Part shown: one piece after another, positions 53,401 to 61,264 of the stretch | How positions within the stretch are numbered: the stretch's first letter is position 1 | Layout: the number at the start of each line of letters is the position of its first letter | From: RUG023 sp900315435 | GTDB taxonomy: Bacteria; Spirochaetota; Spirochaetia; Sphaerochaetales; Sphaerochaetaceae | DNA: 64,000 nt | Assembly (NCBI GenBank): GCA_902788205.1 | Contig: CADAJJ010000016.1 | Coordinates: forward strand, 1-64,000 | Reading direction: 5' to 3' | Notes under the pieces: generated by a model | Databases searched by the model: none | Told to the model about the DNA's origin: nothing | The model's input: only the letters and a program-made list of their open reading frames with translations | Translations under genes and position numbers: made by a program

Positions 53401-55479
53401 TCAGGCGATGCTGTCCCGGAACATCGGGCTTTCGGCGATGGTCTGGCGGATGACCGCATGTTCCGGTCTGAGCAACCCCGGGTCTTCCTTCAGAATCCGG
53501 GTGACTGCCTGGCTTGCCTGCTGGAGCAGGTCCAGGTCGTCGGTCAGCGAAGCGAACTGCAGGTTGAGGAAACCGCTCTGCTTCAGACCGACGATATCGC
53601 CGGGCCCGCGGATCAACAGGTCCTGTTCGGCAAGATAGAACCCGTCGTTGGACTCCTTCATGGCCCTGAGCCGCTGCTTGCCCAGGTCGGTCAGGTCGTT
53701 GCCGAAGACCAGGAAGCAGTAGGACTGCAGGACACTGCGCCCGACACGGCCACGAAGCTGGTGCAGCGCCGCCAGGCCAAAACGCTCGGCGTGCTCGATG
53801 ACCATGCAGGTGGCATTGGGGATGTCGATGCCGACCTCGACGACACTGGTGGAGACCAGGTAGGTGATCCGCCCCGCCTTGAACTCCTCGAGGATCCGCA
53901 TCTTCTCCTCTTCTTCCAGTTTGGAGTGCATCAGCGCGCTGGGGATTCCCGGATACTCCTTTTTCAAATACTCGTACATGCTCGTCACGTCCCTGAGGTC
54001 GCTTTCTCCGGTGTCGTCGATTCTCGGGTAGACGAAGTAGGCCTGGTGCCCCCGCTCGAACTCGGTGGCGATCGCCCGGTACATCCGCTCCCGGCTCGCC
54101 TCGCTGACGGTCAGCGTCTTGACCGGCTTGCGCCCCGGGGGCATGGTCTTCAGGGTGGAGACGTTCAGGTCTCCGAAGACCGTAAGGGCCAGGGTGCGGG
54201 GAATCGGGGTTGCCGTCATCAACAGCAAATCGGGTACCTCGGCCTTCGAGGTCAGTGCGTAGCGCTGCTCCACGCCGAAACGGTGCTGTTCGTCGATGAT
54301 CACGTACCCAAGGTTCTTGAAGACGACCTCTTTCCCAAAAAGGGCATGGGTGCCGATGACGATGTCGACGTTGCCTTCGGCAATCTGGCCGAGCAGGAGC
54401 GTCCGCTCCTTGCCCTTGACCGCCCCGGTCAGGTAGGCGAGCCGTACCCCGAAGGGAGCAAGCAATCTGGCTGCCCCGTCAGCGTGCTGTCGGGCAAGCA
54501 ATTCGGTCGGAGCCATGAAGGCCACCTGCTTGCCTTGGCTGACCACGTGCAGGGCGCTGACCCAGGCGACCAGCGTCTTGCCGCTTCCGACGTCCCCTTG
54601 CAGCAGCCGGTTCATCGGCCGGCTTGAGTCCAGGTCCCCACGGATTTCCTTCAGGCTGGACATCTGGTCGGGAGTGAGGCTGAAGGGGAGCGAGGCGATC
54701 AGCCTCAGTTCCAGCGGGTAGGGAGCCGACTCCCGGCGGATTTCAGGCCTGGTCGAGCCTTCGTGCCGGCGGGTGAAGAGCTGCATGTACAGGAACTCGC
54801 CGAAGGCAAGCGTGCGCCGGGCATCCTCCTCCGCTTCCATGGAAGCAGGTTGATGCAGCTGCCGGATCGCCTTGTCGGTGGGAAGGAGATGGTACTGTTC
54901 CCGCAGATAGTCGGGAATCTCTTCCCGGAAGAGCGCCACCGAGGAAAGGACGGTCGCCTCGTCGCGGCGGATGATGCGCTGGCTGAGAGAGCCGCGTAGC
55001 GGGTAGATGGGAAGCACCTTGCCGAACTGGGGCGGCATTCCCTCGACAGGTGCCGGATGGAGCTCGAACTTCGAGCATTGCACCTGTCCCTTGTAGCGGG
55101 ATACCTGTCCGTACAGATAGTAGAGCCCCCCCACCTCGATGGAACGCTCAAGGAAGTTTCGTCCGAAGCAAAGCAGCTGGAGCTTCGCTCCCGAGCCCTC
55201 GCAGTCCTGGACCTGGATTTTCAAGATCCGGTCACGCCAGGAATGGCCTCCGAAGTAGGAATGGCCGGTGACCAGCACCTTGGTGTTGACGAACTGTCCG
55301 TCCTGGGTCGCGTCGATGGGGTGGATGCGGGAGCGGTCCTCGAAGGCGCGTGGGCGCATCTGCAGCAGGTCGCTCTGGGTGACGATCCCCAGGTCCCGGT
55401 AGCTCTGGGCTGCCGCGGGTCCGACCCCCTTGAGCTTGGTCATCGGTTCGGGCAGGTTGCGGTAGTAGGTTCCTTCCAT
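53401..55479 (-). CDS. recG: ATP-dependent DNA helicase RecG
   Basis: A 692-residue superfamily 2 helicase that remodels stalled forks and Holliday junctions. The N-terminal wedge/OB region starts with KLKGVGPAAAQSYRDLGI. Helicase motifs: LLQGDVGSGKTLVA (I), MAPTELLARQH (Ia), VIIDEQHRFG (II), LLMTATPIPRTLA (III), TSVVEVGIDIPNAT (V) and QLRGRVGRS (VI). ATG 55479 overlaps the yggT stop in TGATG; the ORF's earlier start is inside yggT. Confidence 0.96.
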   Translation of the reverse strand: MEGTYYRNLPEPMTKLKGVGPAAAQSYRDLGIVTQSDLLQMRPRAFEDRSRIHPIDATQDGQFVNTKVLVTGHSYFGGHSWRDRILKIQVQDCEGSGAKLQLLCFGRNFLERSIEVGGLYYLYGQVSRYKGQVQCSKFELHPAPVEGMPPQFGKVLPIYPLRGSLSQRIIRRDEATVLSSVALFREEIPDYLREQYHLLPTDKAIRQLHQPASMEAEEDARRTLAFGEFLYMQLFTRRHEGSTRPEIRRESAPYPLELRLIASLPFSLTPDQMSSLKEIRGDLDSSRPMNRLLQGDVGSGKTLVAWVSALHVVSQGKQVAFMAPTELLARQHADGAARLLAPFGVRLAYLTGAVKGKERTLLLGQIAEGNVDIVIGTHALFGKEVVFKNLGYVIIDEQHRFGVEQRYALTSKAEVPDLLLMTATPIPRTLALTVFGDLNVSTLKTMPPGRKPVKTLTVSEASRERMYRAIATEFERGHQAYFVYPRIDDTGESDLRDVTSMYEYLKKEYPGIPSALMHSKLEEEEKMRILEEFKAGRITYLVSTSVVEVGIDIPNATCMVIEHAERFGLAALHQLRGRVGRSVLQSYCFLVFGNDLTDLGKQRLRAMKESNDGFYLAEQDLLIRGPGDIVGLKQSGFLNLQFASLTDDLDLLQQASQAVTRILKEDPGLLRPEHAVIRQTIAESPMFRDSIA

Positions 55480-56084
55480 CACAGTCGGATCAAATAGGAA
55501 GCCAGCCGGCTCGTGCCCAGGCGCAGGAGGAAATACAGGACCAGATAGAAGGTGAAGCTCCACCAGGCCAGACGACGCATGCTCACCAGCCGGTGCCCGA
55601 AGAACAGGCGCTGGACGAAGTCAAGGAATCCCCGGGACATTCCTTCCAGCGCCATCAGCAACGGGCTGTTCCTTCCGTCCCGGCGATAGGTGAGGAAAAC
55701 CTGGATGCCGACAAGCAGCAAGGCGAACCAGCACAGCGGGGCGAGCATATAGTTCCAGCATGCCTGGATGACCAGGGCGGCCACCATCGGTGGCGTGACC
55801 CTTCCGTAGGCGCCGAACAGGCTGAAGATGCTCTGCAGGATGGAGAGCACCATCAGCGCCACCACCGGGCTGAAGTCGATGCGGCCGCGCCGTGCCCACC
55901 GGATATGGCGGAACATGTCCAGATAGGGGTCGACAAGGGCGGAAAGGACGCGGAGCAGCGGAGAGCTTTGAAAATAGGGGCCGGGAATCTGCACCCAGGT
56001 GAGCATCACCCGGATCCAGATCAGGAGCGTGTAGATCGAGATCGCTACCGCGACGAAGCGGCTGGCTGCCATGGCGTATTCCAT
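55479..56084 (-). CDS. YggT-family membrane protein
   Basis: A 201-residue protein with four to six helices arranged as two YggT-like repeats (SIYTLLIWIRVMLTWVQIPGPYF ... LVDPYLDMFRHI, then a second half). The family is widespread and linked to cell envelope or division, with no known biochemical activity. AGGAGG lies directly upstream of ATG 56084. It lies between dnaE and recG on one transcript. Confidence 0.8.
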   Translation of the reverse strand: MEYAMAASRFVAVAISIYTLLIWIRVMLTWVQIPGPYFQSSPLLRVLSALVDPYLDMFRHIRWARRGRIDFSPVVALMVLSILQSIFSLFGAYGRVTPPMVAALVIQACWNYMLAPLCWFALLLVGIQVFLTYRRDGRNSPLLMALEGMSRGFLDFVQRLFFGHRLVSMRRLAWWSFTFYLVLYFLLRLGTSRLASYLIRL

Positions 56085-56095
56085 CGGTTCACCTC

Positions 56096-59000
56096 CTAAT
56101 CGAACCAGATGCCCTCGATCGGCACCTGCTCCTTTACCATTCTCGTGAAGTTGTCGGTGTAGGAGACATTGAAGGCTCGGCCACAGGCGATTGTCGTCTT
56201 TTTGTCGTCCTCCAGCACGACCAGCCTGAGCGAGATTGGTCCTCCGTTCTCCAGGCAAAGGTCATGGAGCTTGCTCAGGTTGTCCTGGGTGCAGGCCTCT
56301 TTGCGGATGCGGATATGGCAGGTGGTCACGTTGATCGGCTGCAGGTCGTCGGGGTTCTGCAACACCTGGTCGACGACGAAGGATGGCTTGTCGTTGCGTT
56401 GCTCGAACTTGCCGATGAAGCCGTAGATCTGGTCATTCGCGAGGATGGCCTTGTACTGCTCGTAGGCTTTGGGAAAGAGGGTCGCGTCGAAGCTTCCGTT
56501 CTTGTCGGTCAGCGTCAGGAAGGCCATGGTCGTCCCCTTTTTCGTCGTGTAGGGACGTAGCGTGGTGATCGCGGCGACCTCGTTGGTCTCCTTGCCGTAG
56601 GGAATCTCCTCGGGTTTGGCGACATTGACCCGCACGCACTCCTTGATGGTCTTGGCGTACTGGTCCAGCGGGTGTCCGCTCACATAGAAGCCCAAGAGCG
56701 CTTTCTCGCTCTCCAGTTTCTCGGCCGGGGTCCAGTCCTCGTGAGGCTCCATGACGAACTCCTCGGAGGAGGAACTCGGCGAGCTGTCGAACAGGGAAAT
56801 CTGTCCGTAGGCGTTCTCTTCCTTGCGCTTCTCGACGAACTTGACCGCGGCTTCCATGTTGGCCAGCAGGGTGGCCCGGTTGGTCTTCAGGCTGTCGAAG
56901 GCTCCCGCCTTGATCAGGCTTTCCAGGATCTTCGAGTTGTACCAGCGGCTTCCCATCCGCATCAGGTAGTCGAGGAAGCTCTTGAAGGGACCGTTCTTTT
57001 CCCGCTCGGCGACCAGGGCGGTTACCGGTTCCTCGCCGACGTTCTTGATGCCGGCCAGTCCATAGACCACCTTGCCGTCGACGACGCTGAAGGAGACGCC
57101 GCTCTTGTTGATGTCCGGGGCGAGCACGTCGATATGCATCTCCTTGCTGAGCTCCAGATACTCGTTGAACTTGTCCGGGCTGCCCGACTCGTTGGTCAGG
57201 TTGGCCGCGAGGAATTCGGCGGGGTAGTGGCATTTCAGGTAGGCGGTCTGGTAGGCGACCACCGAGTAGGCCACCGCGTGGCTCTTGTTGAAGCCGTAGC
57301 CGGCAAACGGCTTGAGCATCTCGAAGATCGCCTTGGCGTGCTTTTCGTCCCGTCCCTTCTCCTTGCTCATCTTGAGAAACCTGAGCTCCTCCTTGGCCAG
57401 CTTCTCCACCTGCTTCTTGCCCATGATGCGGCGCAGGATGTCGGCCTGGCCGAGCGTGTAGCCGGCGAAGACCTGGGCCACCTGCATGACCTGCTCCTGG
57501 TAGACGATAACGCCGTAGGTGCCCTTCAGGATGTCGACGAAGTCGGGGTCCGGATACTCGATCGTCTGTGGATTGGCCTTCCATTTGATGTAGTTCGGGA
57601 TGAACTGCATGGGGCCGGGCCGGTAGAGGGCGTTCAGGGCGACCAGGTCCTCGATGTTGTTCGGGTGGGCCTGGCGCAGGATGTCCTGCATGCCGCTGGA
57701 CTCGAACTGGAACACCATCATCGAGTCGCCGGCCTGCAGCATCCGGAAGGTGTCCTTGTCCTCGAGGCTGATCCTGTCCATGTCGAACGCGGGGTCCTTC
57801 TTGTGGATCAGGTCGACGCAGTGGCGGATCAGCGTCAGCGTCTTCAGTCCCAGGAAGTCCATCTTCACCAGACCGCAGTCCTCGATGTAGTGCTTGTCGT
57901 ACTGGGTGGTCTGCCGCCCGGTCTTCGGATCGACGAACAGCGGGACGTAGTCGACCAGCTTGGTCTGCCCGATCACCAGGCCGCAGGCATGGGTGCCGGT
58001 GTTGCGGATCATCCCCTGCAGCTTGCGGGCGATGGGGAAGAGCATGGCCTCGTAGCCGCCCCGTGCGGTCAGGTCCTCCTCCACCTTCGCCAGCTCCGGG
58101 TTCATGCTGAAGGCCTGCTCGAGGGTCTTCAGCTTCGGGTCGTCGCTGATGAGTTTGGCGATCTGGTTGGACTCGTCATAGGGGATGTCCAGCACCCGGG
58201 CCACGTCCTTGACCGCGGCCTTGGGCTTCAGGGTGCCGAACGTGGCGATCTGCGCCACGTGGTCCTTGCCGTAGTGCTCGGTGACGTAGTCGATGACGTT
58301 CTGCCGGAACTCGAAGTCGAAGTCCACGTCGAAGTCCGGCATGGAGACGCGCTCGGGGTTGAGGAACCGCTCGAACAGCAGCGCGTACTCCATCGGGTCG
58401 ACGTTGGTGATGTCGATGCAGTAGGCGACGATCGAGCCGGCGCCCGAGCCGCGTCCAGGCCCCACCGGGATGCCGTGGGTCTTGGCCCAGTAGATGTAGT
58501 CGCGCACGATCAGGAAATAGCCCTGGAAGTCCATCTTGATGATGACGCCCAGCTCGTGGTTCATGCGGGCCCGGTATTCCTTGGCCTTCTCCTCGCCATA
58601 GCGGCGGACCAGGCCCTGGTAGGAGAGCAGGATCAGGTAGTCGGCCTGCAGGCGGCTCTGCGGGTTCATCTTCTCGTCCACCTCGGGCGAGACGAACTTA
58701 CGGTATTCCTCCGAGTTCTGGACCAGGTCCATGAACTCCTGGTAGCGGGGCTCTTGGCGGAAATCCTTCGGCGGCTGGAAGATCGGCAAGAGCGGCCCGG
58801 GGAACCTGATCTCCAGGTTGCAGCGCTCGGCCACCTTGCGGGTGTTCTCGATCGCCTCGGGACACCAGGAGAACAGCTCCTTCATCTGCTGCGGGGTCTT
58901 GAAGTAGAACTCCTGGCAGGGGAAGCGGAAGTGGCCCTCTTCCTTCAGCTTCGAGCCGGTGCCGATGCACAGGAGCACCTCCTGCGCCTGGGCGTCCGCC

Positions 59001-59842
59001 TGCTCGATGTAGTGGATGTCGTTGGTGCACACCAGCGGCACGCCGCACTCATGGGCCAGCCTGGCCAGCAGCGGGTTGGTCCGCTTCTGCTCCTCAAGGC
59101 CATGGTCCTGCAGCTCCAGGTAGTAGCGGTCGCCGAAGACCGACTTGAACCAGAGGACCCTGCGCCTGGCCTCCTCGTAGCGGTTGTCCAGCAGGTTCTG
59201 CAGGATCTCGCCGGCCAGACAGGCCGAGAGGCAGATGACCCCCTCGCTGTGCTCCTGGATCAGCTTGTCGTCGATGCGGGGACGGTAGTACTGGCCCTCC
59301 ACCCAGGCGATGGAGTTGAGCTCCATCAGGTTGTGGTAGCCCTTGTCGTTCATGGCCAGCAGGATCAGGTGGTACCGGTGGCCCCGGTCGCTCTCGCCCA
59401 TTTCCTTGTTGGGGCGGTAGGTGTGACTCTCCGGGTTGACGTAGAACTCGCAGCCGATGATCGGCTTGATGCCGGCCTCCTTGCAGGCCTGGTAGAAGTC
59501 GATGGCCCCGAACATGTTGCCGTGGTCGGTGATGGCCAGCGCCCGCATGCCCGTCGCCAGCGCCTTCTTCACGTAGTCCTTGATCTTGGCGGCGCCGTCG
59601 AGCAGCGAGTAGTCGGTGTGGTTGTGCAGGTGGACGAAGCCCGGGTCGGGAATGCCCCCGAACGGATCGGGCACGGCTTTCTCGGCCGCCTGTTTCTTGG
59701 CGGCCTCCTCTTTCGCCTTCCGTTCCTCTGCGGCTTTGGCTTCCGCTTCGGCCTCTTCCTCTTCCTGCTCCTCGAGCAGTTCCTCGTCGCTTTGCCCGGC
59801 GGGGATTTCCTGCATGTCTTCTTTCTTGGGTTCTTCGCTCAT
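56096..59842 (-). CDS. dnaE: DNA polymerase III subunit alpha
   Basis: The 1248-residue replicative polymerase. The PHP domain starts with FVHLHNHTDYSLLDGAAK (about residue 68). The catalytic acidic residues are in MPDFDVDFDFEFR, preceded by GPGRGSGAGSIVAYCIDIT. An OB-fold lies in the C-terminus (IYGFIGKFEQRND region). The first 65 residues are an unusual charged arm with strings of Glu, Ala and Lys (EELLEEQEEEEAEAEAKAA). ATG 59842 overlaps the stop of the FAD-subunit gene (TGATG), so the replicative polymerase is translated from the molybdenum-hydroxylase transcript, unless an internal promoter exists. The longer ORF to 60388 lies inside that gene. Confidence 0.96.
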   Translation of the reverse strand: MSEEPKKEDMQEIPAGQSDEELLEEQEEEEAEAEAKAAEERKAKEEAAKKQAAEKAVPDPFGGIPDPGFVHLHNHTDYSLLDGAAKIKDYVKKALATGMRALAITDHGNMFGAIDFYQACKEAGIKPIIGCEFYVNPESHTYRPNKEMGESDRGHRYHLILLAMNDKGYHNLMELNSIAWVEGQYYRPRIDDKLIQEHSEGVICLSACLAGEILQNLLDNRYEEARRRVLWFKSVFGDRYYLELQDHGLEEQKRTNPLLARLAHECGVPLVCTNDIHYIEQADAQAQEVLLCIGTGSKLKEEGHFRFPCQEFYFKTPQQMKELFSWCPEAIENTRKVAERCNLEIRFPGPLLPIFQPPKDFRQEPRYQEFMDLVQNSEEYRKFVSPEVDEKMNPQSRLQADYLILLSYQGLVRRYGEEKAKEYRARMNHELGVIIKMDFQGYFLIVRDYIYWAKTHGIPVGPGRGSGAGSIVAYCIDITNVDPMEYALLFERFLNPERVSMPDFDVDFDFEFRQNVIDYVTEHYGKDHVAQIATFGTLKPKAAVKDVARVLDIPYDESNQIAKLISDDPKLKTLEQAFSMNPELAKVEEDLTARGGYEAMLFPIARKLQGMIRNTGTHACGLVIGQTKLVDYVPLFVDPKTGRQTTQYDKHYIEDCGLVKMDFLGLKTLTLIRHCVDLIHKKDPAFDMDRISLEDKDTFRMLQAGDSMMVFQFESSGMQDILRQAHPNNIEDLVALNALYRPGPMQFIPNYIKWKANPQTIEYPDPDFVDILKGTYGVIVYQEQVMQVAQVFAGYTLGQADILRRIMGKKQVEKLAKEELRFLKMSKEKGRDEKHAKAIFEMLKPFAGYGFNKSHAVAYSVVAYQTAYLKCHYPAEFLAANLTNESGSPDKFNEYLELSKEMHIDVLAPDINKSGVSFSVVDGKVVYGLAGIKNVGEEPVTALVAEREKNGPFKSFLDYLMRMGSRWYNSKILESLIKAGAFDSLKTNRATLLANMEAAVKFVEKRKEENAYGQISLFDSSPSSSSEEFVMEPHEDWTPAEKLESEKALLGFYVSGHPLDQYAKTIKECVRVNVAKPEEIPYGKETNEVAAITTLRPYTTKKGTTMAFLTLTDKNGSFDATLFPKAYEQYKAILANDQIYGFIGKFEQRNDKPSFVVDQVLQNPDDLQPINVTTCHIRIRKEACTQDNLSKLHDLCLENGGPISLRLVVLEDDKKTTIACGRAFNVSYTDNFTRMVKEQVPIEGIWFD

Positions 59843-60735
59843 CAGCTTTGCAAATAAAGGGTATTGATATCGTAGAGAATCGACTCGAACATCCGCAGCG
59901 CGCGTGCCAGCTGGAGCGGGCCGATATTGGGATAGGCTTTCTGGAGCTCGCTTTTCAGCGTTCCTGTGACCTGTCGTATCTGCAGGGGCATGATGGGCAG
60001 GCTGATGCCGGTCAACTGCCCGATGACCTCCTTGTTGATGAAAAAGGCCATGTTGGGAAAGGTGATGGTCATCTGCACCTTGCCCAGGGACGAGGTGTTC
60101 CGCTCCGCCTGGAATGCGATGATCACCGTCTCGGCCGGCTTGTGCATCGGTTCTCCGGCAATCAGGAACTTCTGGTAGTTGCTGTACTCCAGTCCCACCC
60201 TGATATGGGTCAGGATGAAACGCCCCTCCTGGTTGACCAGTTTGCCTTCCTTGTCGTACAGACGGCTGATCGGGACCCACTTCGTGCTGCTGCGCCCGCT
60301 TTTCAGGTAGAGGCGCATCTCCGCCATCGTATCCAGCACGGAAAGGGCGGTGGGGATGGCGAGACGGTAGTCGGGAATACACAGGCAACCGCCAATGGTG
60401 ATCTGCCTGCGGATCACCGTGCTGCCGATGGAAAGCAGCGCTTCCAGCAGCAGCGGGGGCAGGATCAGGCGTCCGGTGTCCGCCAGCTGGGCGGCGTTGA
60501 TCATCGAGCCGATGTCGACGAAGCGGTCGGTACGGGTGATTCTCTGCAGTTCGGACATTTTGGAGAGGTCGATGATGTCGACCATCTCGTCGGTGGGATA
60601 GAAATTGGGCCTGCTCATCAGATAGGTGCCGCCGGCCCAGAGGACTGCCTCGGGATTCTTGGAGATGACCGAGCCGAACTCAGCCAGCGTGGTCGGGGTG
60701 TGGATCGGGTTGGACCTAAGCTCTGCGTATGACAT
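59842..60735 (-). CDS. FAD-binding subunit of a xanthine dehydrogenase-type molybdenum hydroxylase
   Basis: A 297-residue protein like CoxM/XdhB, the FAD subunit that passes electrons from the iron-sulfur subunit. The FAD loop is WAGGTYLMSRPNF (AGGTDL type) near residue 34 and the second flavin region is STVIRRQITIGGCLCIPD (family: TIGGN). The C-terminal domain is shorter than usual. It starts 20 bp inside the FeS-subunit gene and its stop overlaps dnaE. The substrate is not apparent. Confidence 0.8.
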   Translation of the reverse strand: MSYAELRSNPIHTPTTLAEFGSVISKNPEAVLWAGGTYLMSRPNFYPTDEMVDIIDLSKMSELQRITRTDRFVDIGSMINAAQLADTGRLILPPLLLEALLSIGSTVIRRQITIGGCLCIPDYRLAIPTALSVLDTMAEMRLYLKSGRSSTKWVPISRLYDKEGKLVNQEGRFILTHIRVGLEYSNYQKFLIAGEPMHKPAETVIIAFQAERNTSSLGKVQMTITFPNMAFFINKEVIGQLTGISLPIMPLQIRQVTGTLKSELQKAYPNIGPLQLARALRMFESILYDINTLYLQS

Positions 60736-61264
60736 TCTTGCGGCTCCTGTAGGAAAGGGCGAGCTCCACGATCTGGAGCAATTCTCCGGTATCCATGCAC
60801 TGGCAGGTGTTCAGGCTGAGTTCCTTGACGATGGTCTTCTCATCCAGCTTGTTGCTTTCCCCGATGACGCTGCCACGCGGCATCGGATTCTCCTTGTCCG
60901 CATGGTGCGCCCCGGTCAGGCTCTGCAGGATTGATTCGATCAGCAGAGTCCTGCTGGCGTAGCAGTTGGGACAAGGGCGGTTGCCGGTCGCCTGGTAGGC
61001 GCGTTCGATATCCCGGTACTGGCGGGTCTTGGAGAAGCTCTCGAAAGTCTGGATGTCGGCATCCTTCAGGCGGAAGGCAGGGACCATGCAGCTGAGCACG
61101 GCATAGCCGTTGACCAGCACCAGGCAGTTCCCGCACCCGTCTCCATGGCAGTTCGAGGTGAGCGTATTGTTGTCCACATCCTCGCTGAGGATCTGGAGCA
61201 GCGGTTTGCTGGAGTTGACGGAGAGCGAAAGCATCTTGCCGTCAATCGTGCAGTCGAGGGTCAT
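60716..61264 (-). CDS. 2Fe-2S subunit of a xanthine dehydrogenase-type molybdenum hydroxylase
   Basis: A 182-residue protein like CoxS/XdhC-type iron-sulfur subunits. The N-terminal plant-type cluster is CHGDGCGNCLVLVNGYAVLSC. The C-terminal cluster is atypical: CPNCYASRTLLIESIL replaces CGFCTPG, and CQCMDTGELLQIV replaces CRCTGY, so the ligand cysteines are kept but the surrounding motifs are not. The protein is divergent from characterised enzymes. The start overlaps the Mo-subunit stop in ATGA. Confidence 0.75.
   Translation of the reverse strand: MTLDCTIDGKMLSLSVNSSKPLLQILSEDVDNNTLTSNCHGDGCGNCLVLVNGYAVLSCMVPAFRLKDADIQTFESFSKTRQYRDIERAYQATGNRPCPNCYASRTLLIESILQSLTGAHHADKENPMPRGSVIGESNKLDEKTIVKELSLNTCQCMDTGELLQIVELALSYRSRKNVIRRA

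Noticed and set aside
56672..59857. 1061-codon open frame on the plus strand opposite dnaE
   Set aside because: dnaE on the minus strand carries all PHP and polymerase motifs. The antisense frame is rich in Val, Leu, Asp, Gln and His with no domain, as expected for the mirror of GC-rich coding DNA.
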